A stretch of 64,000 bases of DNA from Gammaproteobacteria bacterium. GTDB taxonomy: Bacteria > Pseudomonadota > Gammaproteobacteria > GCA-001735895. Position 1 is the first letter of the stretch. Every line of letters begins with the position of its first letter. The position numbers were made by a program, and so were the translations under genes. The stretch spans positions 1 through 64,000 of the forward strand of contig JAAEMR010000236.1 in NCBI GenBank assembly GCA_024225395.1, in the 5' to 3' direction. The notes beneath the pieces are model-generated. The model saw nothing but the letters and a program-made list of their open reading frames with translations, was not told the origin of the DNA and ran no database searches. Shown here piece after piece: positions 1-8,305 of the stretch.

Positions 1-590
1 GATACAAAAATCAACCAGAATAGAGAAAACACATTGGGGGTTGGTCGATACTTTTACCGATTACTACCCGGAAGTAGACTTGAAGGCAAATGAAATTCTG
101 ATTAACGATATGATCAATGCAGGCGGCATGATTACCTGAGTAGGTCTGGGTTTGGAGTTAGTCGAACAATTTACCAGCCATGGCATTATGCGTCAGCTCA
201 GAAAAATACTGGTGATCGATACCGGTCAACGAAAACAGCGTTATTATCAACAGTTTTAACCCCGGCTCGCACATGCTGATGAGGTGATTTTGAATGTTCA
301 AAAAAAGATACAGACTGACTTTAAACAATCCATTAAAATTACCGGGCTTGCTCAATTCTTCTTTTTTGATGGAACGAACTGTTTTACGTCGTTTTGTGAA
401 AGCCACAGGTCAGAAATCCGGCGAATATCTACAGGGATTAAGAATTCAAAAAGCCTGTGAATACTTTGAAAATTCCCAGCACATCATTTGATGTAATCGC
501 TAACGAAGCAGGTTATGAAGATGCCGGTGCCGGCCAATAAATATATGTACGTTTGACTGGGCTCACTCCCGGGGGAGTTAAAAACGTTTG
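1..590 (+). pseudogene. Decayed GlxA-type AraC family regulator (DJ-1/PfpI plus AraC HTH)
   Basis: The translated remnants follow the GlxA family in order. First come the end of the amidotransferase-like domain (THWGLVDTF, then an AGGMIT segment) and the linker (LELVEQFTSHGIMRQLRKILVID). Then come the AraC helix-turn-helix pieces (ERTVLRRFVKATGQKSGEYL) and a final ANEAGYEDAGA segment. The frame is broken several times: a TGA stands at 138-140 where the family has Trp, a TAA follows the RQRYYQQF-like segment near 258, and frameshifts lie near 350-370 and 480-490. The 5' end lies outside the window. It cannot make a full regulator. The motif match is clear, but no target can be named. Confidence 0.75.
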
Positions 591-628
591 GTAGTAGCAG
601 AAATTAACAGTGTTTAGAAAATACCTTT

Positions 629-1858
629 ATGATTTATAAAAACAAACAGCTTTGTAAAATTAGAACCGTCACTACTTTTGTGGTCATGGATAAAGATAAA
701 TCCAGCTGGCAGGATTCAATTTTACAGGCAGCTCAATTTTGTGCCGGATTATCCCAAAAGTTTTTATTACAGGATTATGAAGTTCAGTCGATTCGCATAG
801 TAACCAATCCATTTGGTGAGTATTTAAATACAGCAACTTTGCATGATGCTAAAGCTGATTTAGAAACTATTACGCAATTACTCAATGAGCAGGATATACC
901 GGGTTTAAGAATCAGGTTCGCAATCGGTGAGGCACGAACTAAACATGAGATAGCGCTATTACCGGAATTAATAAAAGACTACGGTGATTTATGCAATGCT
1001 TGCGTAAATATCGGAATCGATGAATTCTCGGTACTGGATAATGAGTTGATTACCGAAGCTGCACTGGCCGTTCATCAAATCAGTAAAATTACACCACGTG
1101 GAGAAGGTAACTTTAATTTTACCGTTAATTTTAACTGTAACCCGCTAATTCCCTATTTTCCAGCCAGTTATCATCGACGTGAGCTGGGTAAGCGTTTTGT
1201 CATTGGCCTGGAAACGCCTGATTTGCTGGTACAGGTTCTGGATGATTTTAATAGTTCAAACCCTGATGAAAATCATAATGATCTTTTTAAAGGTTATTAT
1301 GAAGTCATGCGTGAAGGGCTTCAATATCATGTCGATAATGTTAAACAGATTGTAGAGAGTATAAATAATGAAGACTTTATATTTTCCGGTATTGACAGTT
1401 CGGCTGCTCCCTCAAAAGATTGTTCAAGCATGGTGGAGGTTTATAAAAGACTGGGTGTGGAATATTTTGGAGCTTCGGGTACGGTTGAAGCATCGTCACT
1501 ATTAACTCAAGTTTTTAAGTCAATACAGCATGTTGAACTGGTTGGATTTTCCGGTTTAATGCTGGCACTCACCGAGGACACGGGGTTGGCCGAAGGTACA
1601 GTAAATAATGACTTCGATATTCGTGCCCTGTTGACCTATAGTGCTGTGTGTGGAATTGGACTGGATACCGTGCCTGTTCCGGGTGATACGTCCATAGAAA
1701 AAATCTCTGCGTTAATGCGTGATACCGGCACCATGGCATTTCGATTAAACAAACCCTTAACCGTTAGGTTGTTTCCAGTGCCGGGATTAAAAGCGGGAGA
1801 AATGACGATATTTGAAAGTGATGATCTGTGTAATTGTGCAGTTTTATCTGTTCCATAA
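629..1858 (+). CDS. DUF711 family protein
   Basis: This 409-residue protein starts at ATG 629 with no strong Shine-Dalgarno. It matches the DUF711 (UPF0210-like) family: an N-terminal KIRTVT strand, a central GIDSSAAPS motif near residue 255, an FGASGTVEASSLL block, GFSGLMLALTEDTGLA, and the C-terminal CGIGLDTVPVPGDTS and LTVRLFPVPGLKAGE motifs. The molecular function of the family is not established; it is structurally related to glycyl-radical-like barrel proteins. It lies 18 bases upstream of ybaK on the same strand, so the two may be co-transcribed. No signal peptide or membrane segment is visible, so it is probably cytoplasmic. Family assignment is firm; the role is unknown. Confidence 0.85.
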   Translation: MIYKNKQLCKIRTVTTFVVMDKDKSSWQDSILQAAQFCAGLSQKFLLQDYEVQSIRIVTNPFGEYLNTATLHDAKADLETITQLLNEQDIPGLRIRFAIGEARTKHEIALLPELIKDYGDLCNACVNIGIDEFSVLDNELITEAALAVHQISKITPRGEGNFNFTVNFNCNPLIPYFPASYHRRELGKRFVIGLETPDLLVQVLDDFNSSNPDENHNDLFKGYYEVMREGLQYHVDNVKQIVESINNEDFIFSGIDSSAAPSKDCSSMVEVYKRLGVEYFGASGTVEASSLLTQVFKSIQHVELVGFSGLMLALTEDTGLAEGTVNNDFDIRALLTYSAVCGIGLDTVPVPGDTSIEKISALMRDTGTMAFRLNKPLTVRLFPVPGLKAGEMTIFESDDLCNCAVLSVP

Positions 1859-1876
1859 GTTTGGCATTTATTGATT

Positions 1877-2344
1877 ATGACCCCGGCAATTAATTCAGCT
1901 AAAAAATCAAAAATAAAATTTAATACACATGAATATGAACATGATGTTGCAGCTGAATCCTATGGTACCGAAGCCGCTGAAAAAATAGGGGTGCCTGCAG
2001 AGCAGGTCTTTAAAACACTGGTGGTTCAGCTGGATAATAATAGCTTTGCAGTTGGACTGGTTCCCGTTTCCCGTATGTTAAATATGAAACGTATTGCGAA
2101 AGCGACCATGGCTAAAAAAGCGGTCATGGCTGATAAACAGGATGTGCAGCGTTTAACCGGTTATGTGCTGGGAGGAGTAAGCCCGATAGGGCAGAAAAAA
2201 CGGCTTAAAACAATCATAGACAGTTCTGCTGAAGCATTTTCATCAATTTATGTCAGTGCCGGACGGCGAGGCCTGGAAATTGAACTAAGCCCTGAAAATT
2301 TAAAAAAATTGACCGGCGGGCAGTATGCAGAAATAAGCCAGTAG
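1877..2344 (+). CDS. ybaK: Cys-tRNA(Pro)/Cys-tRNA(Cys) deacylase YbaK
   Basis: This 155-residue YbaK/EbsC-type editing protein hydrolyses Cys-tRNA(Pro) misacylated by prolyl-tRNA synthetase. Visible family features are the N-terminal KFNTHEYEHD segment, AEKIGVPAEQVFKTLVV, and the conserved lysine and glycine-rich part YVLGGVSPIGQKKRLKTIID followed by SAGRRGLEIELSPENL. The length is normal for the family. The frame is open from a TTG six bases upstream (1871), but ATG 1877 is the likelier start. It follows the DUF711 gene closely and is separated from uspA by a regulated intergenic region. Confidence 0.9.
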   Translation: MTPAINSAKKSKIKFNTHEYEHDVAAESYGTEAAEKIGVPAEQVFKTLVVQLDNNSFAVGLVPVSRMLNMKRIAKATMAKKAVMADKQDVQRLTGYVLGGVSPIGQKKRLKTIIDSSAEAFSSIYVSAGRRGLEIELSPENLKKLTGGQYAEISQ

Positions 2345-2353
2345 AGATAATAT

Positions 2354-2367
2354 TTGATTTAAATCAT
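2354..2367. promoter_or_regulatory. FNR/Anr-like box upstream of uspA
   Basis: TTGAT-TTAA-ATCAT fits the FNR/Anr consensus TTGATNNNNATCAA except for the last base. It lies about 100 bases before the uspA start codon. Universal stress protein genes are common FNR/Anr targets in other Gammaproteobacteria. I could not place a convincing -10 at the spacing of a class II site. Confidence 0.45.
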
Positions 2368-2464
2368 TGATGGTTTTAGGCTATTGACGTACAACAAATA
2401 TAACAAATGGAATTACTGGTCACCTTGTGACCCACTTTTTAACTCTTACTGAGGAGGTGGAATC

Positions 2465-2932
2465 ATGAAAATTTTAGTCGCCATCGATTTTTCTGACATT
2501 ACTGAAAAGGTTCTTTTTCAATCCAGAACGCTGGCTAAAACCATGGCGGCAGAAGTTTGTTTGCTGCACGTGGCCGAGCCTAACCCTGATCATATAACTT
2601 ATGATTATGATCCAGCGGCAATGTATGCCATTGATCCTTCTGAAATACGTGACCAGATTGCACAGCGTTTCCACAAGGAGCACAAGACACTGCAAAATTA
2701 TGCAGAAGATTTTCGTGAAAATGGATTGAACTGCAAAGCACTGATGGTGCAGGGTGAAACAGTTCAAATGGTTCTCAATGGGATTGAAAAACTAGGCATA
2801 GATTTTATTGTTGTCGGTTCACATGGGAAAGGTGTCATCAGTAAAATTCTACTTGGAAGTACCAGTGCAGAATTAATTAAAAAAACGCCTGTTCCTGTTT
2901 ATTTGATACCAGTTGATAAAGCCGGTTCATAA
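2465..2932 (+). CDS. Universal stress protein, UspA family
   Basis: This 155-residue single-domain Usp protein starts at ATG 2465 behind a strong GAGGAGG Shine-Dalgarno. The N-terminal strand KILVAIDFSD and the C-terminal ATP-binding signature G-x2-G-x9-G-S/T (GSHGKGVISKILLGST, about residues 117-132) are intact, so it is expected to bind ATP like MJ0577-type Usps. It has no membrane segment and is probably cytoplasmic. An FNR/Anr-like box upstream suggests induction when oxygen falls. It is transcribed alone, convergent with the histidine kinase gene. The exact physiological role cannot be read from the sequence. Confidence 0.9.
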   Translation: MKILVAIDFSDITEKVLFQSRTLAKTMAAEVCLLHVAEPNPDHITYDYDPAAMYAIDPSEIRDQIAQRFHKEHKTLQNYAEDFRENGLNCKALMVQGETVQMVLNGIEKLGIDFIVVGSHGKGVISKILLGSTSAELIKKTPVPVYLIPVDKAGS

Positions 2933-2994
2933 AAATGACTTCGTCATAGTGGTATGCTCTGTGCCGGTATCCATTTTGAATGATGGCTGTTGCT

Positions 2995-4347
2995 TTAAAC
3001 AATGGAGCTATCTTGCTGATTGCCCTGGTCTTTAACGGGTATAGTCAGTTCGGCGATGGTTCCACCACCGCTTCGGGATTTTAATTGAACCGACCACTTA
3101 TTGGCATCAGCTAGTTGTTTAACGATGGCCAGGCCTAACCCACTGCCTCCCGTTCCGCTACCACGAGATTTTTCGAGTCGATAAAATGGTCTGAATATGG
3201 CTTCGCTATGTTCATCTGGAATACCGGGGCCTTCATCCATGATCTGAATGGTTATATTTTCCTCGTCACACAGGTAAGTGATCGTCACCGGTTTCTTATC
3301 ACCATAACGAATTGCATTGACTAGAAAATTGGTCAAAATTCTACGCAGTGCCAATGGATGCAATACCTGGCAGGGAGTTTGTGTCGGAGACCAGTTAATC
3401 TCAACCCCATTTGTTTGAATGGTATTAATCAGCTTTTCTATTTCCTGCCCAATATCGGTGGGAGCATCCTGTTCTTCTTCCAGTTCCATGCTGATGCTGA
3501 GCGTTTCACCAATTAATCTGTTTATGATACTCAGGTCATCATGGATGCTGTTCATCAATTCTGCGTCGCCACCTTTGTTTGGCAGCATAGCCAACGCAAG
3601 CTGAATCTGGGTAAGAGGTGTTCTCAAGTCGTGAGCGATACCGGCGAGTAATGTTGTGCGGTTCGATAGCAATTCCTTTACCTGAATATTCATCCGGTTG
3701 AATTCCCGCGTCAGCACAGCCAGTTCCTCGGGGCCATCGATTTTGATGGGCTCCGGCCAGTGTCCTTTACCCATTTTTTTAGATGCCTGGTAGAGACGTT
3801 CTATCGGAACGGTAAGCCTCTGTGTGAGTAAGGTCGCAGTAATAATGGTTAGAAAACTGCCGATGGTTAAAAGTAAAAAGAAGGCGGTCGGAGGGTTAAC
3901 CCCGATTCTGGAATACGGAAATCCAAAACGTATTAGTGCTCCGGATATAGGTATATCAACCCAGAACCAGTCCTGCCCATCCTCGCCTGGCGTTTGTTTT
4001 ATATGAATGGTTGTCCCCAATTCCTTGTTAAGAGAGGTTTCTAAAAAAAATAGATAAGGTAGCAAGCTGGTTGATGCAGGAAGTTTATTTTTTTTATTTG
4101 AAATTAATAACTCATGTTTGCTGAACATACGTTCGCCGAACTTAAGTCTGTCGCCCGCTGGAAGGTTGTGCCAGGTTTCTGCGGCATGGGTAATCACACT
4201 GGCAAGATCTTCAGCAGCTCTCTGACCCAGTGGAACCACCATGTAATAGGCGAGGGTAGACAGGGTGATAATCTGGAAACCTACCGAGACGACCCCGATA
4301 GTGATAATAATCTTCCAGAAATAACTTTTGGGTTTAAACAGCTGCAT
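2995..4347 (-). CDS. Sensor histidine kinase, EnvZ/RstB-like
   Basis: This 450-residue inner-membrane kinase has TM1 at about residues 12-37, a periplasmic sensor region of about 110 residues, TM2 at about 152-174 and a HAMP linker to about 226. The HisKA domain has the phospho-acceptor H239 in AHDLRTPL, and the HATPase domain has an N box (NFLVNAIRYG), a DEGPGIP box and a GSGLGLAIV G2 box. All catalytic motifs are present. It starts 14 bases after the stop of the OmpR-type regulator gene and is certainly its partner. The ligand is unknown. The divergent cytochrome/outer-membrane operon is the obvious candidate target. Confidence 0.92.
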   Translation of the reverse strand: MQLFKPKSYFWKIIITIGVVSVGFQIITLSTLAYYMVVPLGQRAAEDLASVITHAAETWHNLPAGDRLKFGERMFSKHELLISNKKNKLPASTSLLPYLFFLETSLNKELGTTIHIKQTPGEDGQDWFWVDIPISGALIRFGFPYSRIGVNPPTAFFLLLTIGSFLTIITATLLTQRLTVPIERLYQASKKMGKGHWPEPIKIDGPEELAVLTREFNRMNIQVKELLSNRTTLLAGIAHDLRTPLTQIQLALAMLPNKGGDAELMNSIHDDLSIINRLIGETLSISMELEEEQDAPTDIGQEIEKLINTIQTNGVEINWSPTQTPCQVLHPLALRRILTNFLVNAIRYGDKKPVTITYLCDEENITIQIMDEGPGIPDEHSEAIFRPFYRLEKSRGSGTGGSGLGLAIVKQLADANKWSVQLKSRSGGGTIAELTIPVKDQGNQQDSSIV

Positions 4348-4361
4348 CCGGGGCTTGAGCT

Positions 4362-5072
4362 TTACTCGTCGCTAGTAAATAAATAACCAGCACCCCAGAT
4401 GGTTCTAAGATAGACAGGTTCGGCAGGATCATCCTCAATTTTCTTGCGTAATCGACCGACACACACATCAACACTTCGATCATAGGGGGAATGATCATAT
4501 CCTTTGGTTTTTTCAAGCAGAGTGTCGCGGTTGAGTACTCTATTAGCATTTTCCAGAAATACGCGTAACAGGGTAAATTCACCGGTGGTGAGGGGAATGT
4601 GCTGTTGTCCTTTCTTCAACTGGTGTTTTTCTACATCCAGGCTATAAGGTCCGAAGCATATCTCGGGGATTAACTCAGTGTGCTTTGTGGCCTCGTTAAC
4701 GACACAACGACGAAGAACCGAACGCACACGAGCTAATAACTCCCGGGGATTAAATGGTTTACTTAAATAATCATCAGCGCCCATCTCGAGACCGATAATT
4801 CTATCCAGTTCTTCGCCTCTGGCTGACAGGATTATGATGGGTAGATTCTTTTGTTGGCTTAAGCGGCGACCTATCGACAGGCCATCTTCACCCGGTAGCA
4901 TCAGGTCCAGAATAACCAGATCGACATCATTTTCAGAGAGGTACCGGTCTGCGCTGATTCCATCTTCTACGGCTTCAACAATATACCCTTCTTTTGACAG
5001 ATAAGCCTTTACCAGCTCCCTTAGTTTAGGTTCATCGTCTACAACCAGTATTCGTTGAGGTAAGGAGTTCAT
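4362..5072 (-). CDS. OmpR family response regulator
   Basis: This 236-residue two-domain regulator has a receiver domain with acidic pair D12-D13, phospho-acceptor D56 in VILDLMLPG and K105 in YLSKPF. A winged-helix C-terminal DNA-binding domain follows, ending YLRTIWGAGYLF. It is the first gene of a two-gene unit with the downstream histidine kinase. It is divergent from the cytochrome c/outer-membrane operon across a 200-base region that contains repeated TTACA motifs. It therefore probably controls that operon and itself, by inference from position. The sequence is close to OmpR and RstA types, and I cannot choose between them. Confidence 0.93.
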   Translation of the reverse strand: MNSLPQRILVVDDEPKLRELVKAYLSKEGYIVEAVEDGISADRYLSENDVDLVILDLMLPGEDGLSIGRRLSQQKNLPIIILSARGEELDRIIGLEMGADDYLSKPFNPRELLARVRSVLRRCVVNEATKHTELIPEICFGPYSLDVEKHQLKKGQQHIPLTTGEFTLLRVFLENANRVLNRDTLLEKTKGYDHSPYDRSVDVCVGRLRKKIEDDPAEPVYLRTIWGAGYLFTSDE

Positions 5073-5100
5073 TCAGTTTCCAGGTCAATTTTAGTCATTG

Positions 5101-5137
5101 TTACAATTTTGAAACAATTTAATTACAGCTTGTTACA
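5101..5137 (+). promoter_or_regulatory. Repeated TTACA motifs, RstA/OmpR-like operator candidate
   Basis: TTACA occurs at 5101-5105 and 5123-5127, and GTTACA at 5132-5137, with helical-turn-like spacing between the last two. The segment TACAGCTTGTTACA (5124-5137) matches the RstA box TACATNTNGTTACA at all specified positions but one. The region lies between a divergent OmpR-family regulator gene and a cytochrome operon. Binding by the adjacent regulator is inferred. Confidence 0.4.
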
Positions 5138-5274
5138 GGCTGGATATTAAATAGACAAATAGTTTTTTTAATATTTAAGGCATACCGAAGCAATAGCTTC
5201 AGTTGAACCTGGATTTTCCAGGTTTAAAGATAACAGAAAACGCACGACTAAAAAAAGTCTTAGGAGAAAAATAT

Positions 5275-5892
5275 ATGTCACAACGTAGCACTACAACTTT
5301 ATCAAAAATTTACAAGCCGTTTGGTCAGCTAATGATTGGACTGTTAGTCGGCGGTAGCTTAATGGTTTCCGCTACTGCAACGGCTGATGATGGCATGGCA
5401 GAGCTGAAAAAAGTATTGCAAGGCCAGATCAAATTGATGAAGCCTGAGTTACAGCAAAAAGTAAAAGCGTTATCGACAGATACAAAAATGTCTTTGATGG
5501 CTATTCTGGCCATGCACAGCCGTTACAGCGACCAGGCGACATTACGTCAGGTCATGCTAGAAGTGTTATCCGATTACCAGAGTATGGCTATGGGTATCAT
5601 GACAGACAGCGTTGAAATGACGGCTGATAGTGCACGTCGTCTCGCAAATCATCGTATTCCTGTAGGTGGATTGTTGCCTTACATGGGAATGGAAAATGTT
5701 ACTGATGATCGCCTGGCCGTTCTTGAAGGTTTTAATGACAGTGTAGAAGGCAATGCCAACAAACTGGCCGATGCAGCTGAAGCGGGTGATATGGGTACTG
5801 CAGCTTCTCTTTTAGGTCAAATCACTTCAGGTTGTGTCGGCTGCCATGCGGTGTTCCGCACATTGCCGGGCAAATCTGACCTGCTGAAATAA
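5275..5892 (+). CDS. Periplasmic cytochrome c, c'-like with C-terminal CxxCH
   Basis: The start chosen is ATG 5275, preceded by AGGAG; the open frame extends upstream to 5203 but lacks a ribosome-binding site there. The 205-residue product has a Sec signal peptide cleaved after about residue 37 (ATATADDG). It is otherwise helical, with a single heme-binding site CVGCH at about residues 187-191, next to the C-terminus. One CxxCH at the end of a helical protein is the layout of cytochrome c' (four-helix bundle), but I cannot show homology. It is the first gene of an operon with an outer-membrane protein and a second cytochrome of the same layout. Electron partner and substrate are unknown. Confidence 0.8.
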   Translation: MSQRSTTTLSKIYKPFGQLMIGLLVGGSLMVSATATADDGMAELKKVLQGQIKLMKPELQQKVKALSTDTKMSLMAILAMHSRYSDQATLRQVMLEVLSDYQSMAMGIMTDSVEMTADSARRLANHRIPVGGLLPYMGMENVTDDRLAVLEGFNDSVEGNANKLADAAEAGDMGTAASLLGQITSGCVGCHAVFRTLPGKSDLLK

Positions 5893-5922
5893 TCACATCA
5901 TAATAACAACCTGGAGAATGTT

Positions 5923-7083
5923 ATGAATTACAGTTCACTTTTAGTTTCAGCCGGAATTGCTTTATCCCTTGTAATGCCCACACAGGCATTTGCCGCGACT
6001 AATAAAGATAAAGCAGCTGCCGATGCCGCTTATAAAAAGCGTGTAGAGCTGTCTAGGAAAATTAAAAAAATGAGGGCGATGCGTAAAAAATTGCCAATTC
6101 CACCACCAGCAGGAATGTTTGGTGTTTATGCCTTTCCTGATAAAGGTCAATTTGTGACTGGTGTCAATTATCAGAATCATCAATTCAGTGGCCTGTTGCA
6201 AGGCAGTGAATCAATATCAACACAGGAAGCAGTACTGACAGCCCCGAATGCTTTCGCTGGTCAGCCGATGCAACCACCCACTTTGCGTGTAGTACCGGTA
6301 AGTGCAGAAGCAGATGTTATTTTTCCTTTTATTAACTATGCAGTGAGTGAAAAAGTAGCACTGGTTGCTCTGGCCCCCCTGATCAAAAAGAAGACAGTGC
6401 TGGAAACTTTTGCGGGTGGAAATCCAAATATGAGTCTGGGCACTAATGCAGTGACATCAAATGGATTAGGTGATATTAAATTTGGTGCTTTATATAAGTT
6501 GATGAACACGGAAGGTAACAAACACAATGTGATTATCGATGCAGTGTTAAGTGCCCCAACGGGTGATATTGAAGTAGAAGACACCCAGTTGACACCGATG
6601 AATACCAGAATGGATGCACGCCTGGCTTACGGTATGCAATTAGGTTCAGGTACCTGGGATGCACTGGTCGGTGTTGCTTACTGGGGTAAACAGAAAAAAT
6701 GGGGCTGGGGTCTTCAATATCTTGGAACCATTCCACTGGAAGATGAAAACAGCGAAGGCTGGGCTTATGGTGATAAACATGAAGGGACTGCCTGGTTAAG
6801 TTATGCCTGGGAACCGACCGTTAATGGTTCTGTGCGAGTAAGAACAGAACAGCAGGGAACAATAAAAGGTATTGATCCAAAAATTTATGGCCCTGGATTA
6901 GGTGCAAATACCGATAACTACGGTGGTACCAGAACAGAAATGGCGGTTGGCGTTAACTGGATGTATGCACCTGCACATAATATCAGTTTTGAATATGCCC
7001 AACCGCTTTCACAGGATCGTAATGGCGTTCAGGCTGAGCATGACCAAAGTTTAATGGTCAGCTGGCGTAATGCATTTTTCTAG
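5923..7083 (+). CDS. Outer-membrane beta-barrel protein, phenol MetA/transporter-like
   Basis: This 386-residue exported protein has a signal peptide ending in QAFAA (about residue 25). A lysine-rich, possibly coiled stretch follows (about residues 27-58), then a PIPPP hinge. The rest shows alternating aromatic beta strands and ends in the terminal phenylalanine typical of outer-membrane barrels (WRNAFF). Strand patterns resemble the MetA-pathway/transporter family of porin-like proteins, but this is a fold-level guess. A clear GGAG ribosome-binding site stands 9 bases before ATG 5923. It sits between two cytochrome c genes, which suggests a porin or conduit for a redox substrate or metal (inference). 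Confidence 0.75.
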   Translation: MNYSSLLVSAGIALSLVMPTQAFAATNKDKAAADAAYKKRVELSRKIKKMRAMRKKLPIPPPAGMFGVYAFPDKGQFVTGVNYQNHQFSGLLQGSESISTQEAVLTAPNAFAGQPMQPPTLRVVPVSAEADVIFPFINYAVSEKVALVALAPLIKKKTVLETFAGGNPNMSLGTNAVTSNGLGDIKFGALYKLMNTEGNKHNVIIDAVLSAPTGDIEVEDTQLTPMNTRMDARLAYGMQLGSGTWDALVGVAYWGKQKKWGWGLQYLGTIPLEDENSEGWAYGDKHEGTAWLSYAWEPTVNGSVRVRTEQQGTIKGIDPKIYGPGLGANTDNYGGTRTEMAVGVNWMYAPAHNISFEYAQPLSQDRNGVQAEHDQSLMVSWRNAFF

Positions 7084-7106
7084 ACATTAACGTCTATAAG
7101 CAGTTA

Positions 7107-7168
7107 TCGCGGATAAACCTTTCTCCTATTGGATTTTCAAGGAGTGAGGTTTATCTCGCGAATTTTTT
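7107..7168 (+). terminator. Intergenic stem-loop with T-run between porin and second cytochrome gene
   Basis: CGCG-GATAAACCT (about 7108-7120) pairs with AGGTTTATC-TCGCG (7147-7160) with a single bulge, and an inner CTCC/GGAG pair extends the stem. A T6 tract follows at 7163-7168. It may be a terminator, or a partial terminator that lowers expression of the downstream cytochrome. Confidence 0.6.
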
Positions 7169-7196
7169 ACTGGAAAAAATATAAAGAGGAATTTAG

Positions 7197-7658
7197 GTGA
7201 ATAACATATTAACAGCCATCATCATTTTGTTGTTACTGATCATAGGTGGTGGGTTTTATAAATTCATGATTCAGGGAAGTACCGTGGAAAGCTCAGACGG
7301 GCGATTAGCTATTCAGTTGAATGCCGGTGAAAGAGATATGGTGTTAGGTGAGATGAGAACATTTCTGGAAACTGTTCAAAGTATCATTAGAGGTGTTACC
7401 GAAGATGATATGAAACTTGTCGCTGAAAGTGCCAGAAAAGTCGGCATGGCAGCTCAGGGTGAAGTTCCGGGTTCACTTGTAGGAAAATTGCCGATTGAGT
7501 TTAAGAAACTGGGTTTTGATACTCACTCAAAATTTGATCAGTTAGCCCTTGATGCATCCGATATGGGTGACAAGGATAATGTATTAATTCAGTTATCTGT
7601 ATTAATGCAGAACTGTGTGGGCTGTCATGCAGCCTATCGAATTGAGTTAGATACTTAA
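7197..7658 (+). CDS. Membrane-anchored cytochrome c with C-terminal CxxCH
   Basis: GTG 7197 is the start, supported by AAAGAGGA upstream. The 153-residue protein begins with an uncleaved-looking hydrophobic segment (about residues 4-24). It then has a helical domain with one heme site CVGCH at about residues 140-144, followed by AAYRIE. Its layout and heme environment (C-V-G-C-H-A then aromatic/Arg) mirror the cytochrome at 5275, so the two are probably distant paralogues. It is separated from the outer-membrane gene by a strong stem-loop and ends before a clear terminator. It probably passes electrons between the inner membrane and the soluble cytochrome (inference). Confidence 0.78.
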   Translation: MNNILTAIIILLLLIIGGGFYKFMIQGSTVESSDGRLAIQLNAGERDMVLGEMRTFLETVQSIIRGVTEDDMKLVAESARKVGMAAQGEVPGSLVGKLPIEFKKLGFDTHSKFDQLALDASDMGDKDNVLIQLSVLMQNCVGCHAAYRIELDT

Positions 7659-7689
7659 AACCAGGGAGAATCAACTTTCGCCCTGGTTT
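7657..7689 (+). other. Stem-loop after the cytochrome gene
   Basis: AACCAGGG and CCCTGGTT form an 8-bp stem with a 14-base loop directly after the stop codon. It has no T-run of its own and lies just before a second hairpin that has one. Confidence 0.5.
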
Positions 7690-7704
7690 GGTTGAAGTGG
7701 TCTT

Positions 7705-7753
7705 TACCTGCCACGGAGAATCCTAAATGTTTTTAATGTGGCAGGTATTTTTT
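7705..7753 (+). terminator. Rho-independent terminator of the cytochrome operon
   Basis: TACCTGCCAC (7705-7714) pairs perfectly with GTGGCAGGTA (7738-7747), followed by T6 (7748-7753). Confidence 0.85.
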
Positions 7754-7878
7754 ATAAAGCAGGGTGTGTCTTACACACTAAAAGAAAATTTTAATTGAAC
7801 CTTGAAGTAGAATTTACTTTTTAACAATAGTTGTTAAAGTAACTGATTTAAGTATCCCGGCTTGAATTAGATTTTACA

Positions 7879-8295
7879 ATGATTATCTCCACCAATGTCA
7901 GCATTGCTGATTCAGAAATTGAGCTCAGTGCCATCCGTTCTCAGGGTGCCGGTGGTCAGAATGTCAATAAAGTATCCACAGCCATTCACTGTCGCTTTGA
8001 TATCAAAAAATCTTCACTCCCCGAATTTTATAAGACCCGTTTATTAAACCTTTCTGATAATCGCATTACAAAAGAGGGTGTCATTATTATAAAGGCACAA
8101 AGTTTTAGAACTCAGGAAAAAAATCGTGAAAATGCGTTGGAAAGGTTACAGGCCTTAATTAAATCTGTAGCTAAGGTGAGGAAAAAAAGAGTGGCAACCA
8201 AACCCGGTACAAATGCCCGCAAAAAAAGAATGGACAGTAAAACTCGTGAAGGAAAGAAAAAAATTTTACGTTCAAAAGTGAGTTGGGATAGTTGA
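7879..8295 (+). CDS. arfB: Alternative ribosome-rescue factor / peptidyl-tRNA hydrolase ArfB
   Basis: This 138-residue ArfB (YaeJ) protein releases peptides from ribosomes stalled without a stop codon. The catalytic GGQ lies at residues 25-27 in RSQGAGGQNVNKVSTA. The C-terminal tail is strongly basic (KKRVATKPGTNARKKRMDSK and beyond), as needed to occupy the empty mRNA channel. Length is typical (about 140). It ends 10 bases before the anion symporter gene and may be co-transcribed with it. Start at ATG 7879. Confidence 0.95.
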   Translation: MIISTNVSIADSEIELSAIRSQGAGGQNVNKVSTAIHCRFDIKKSSLPEFYKTRLLNLSDNRITKEGVIIIKAQSFRTQEKNRENALERLQALIKSVAKVRKKRVATKPGTNARKKRMDSKTREGKKKILRSKVSWDS

Positions 8296-8305
8296 AGTTA
8301 TTTAA

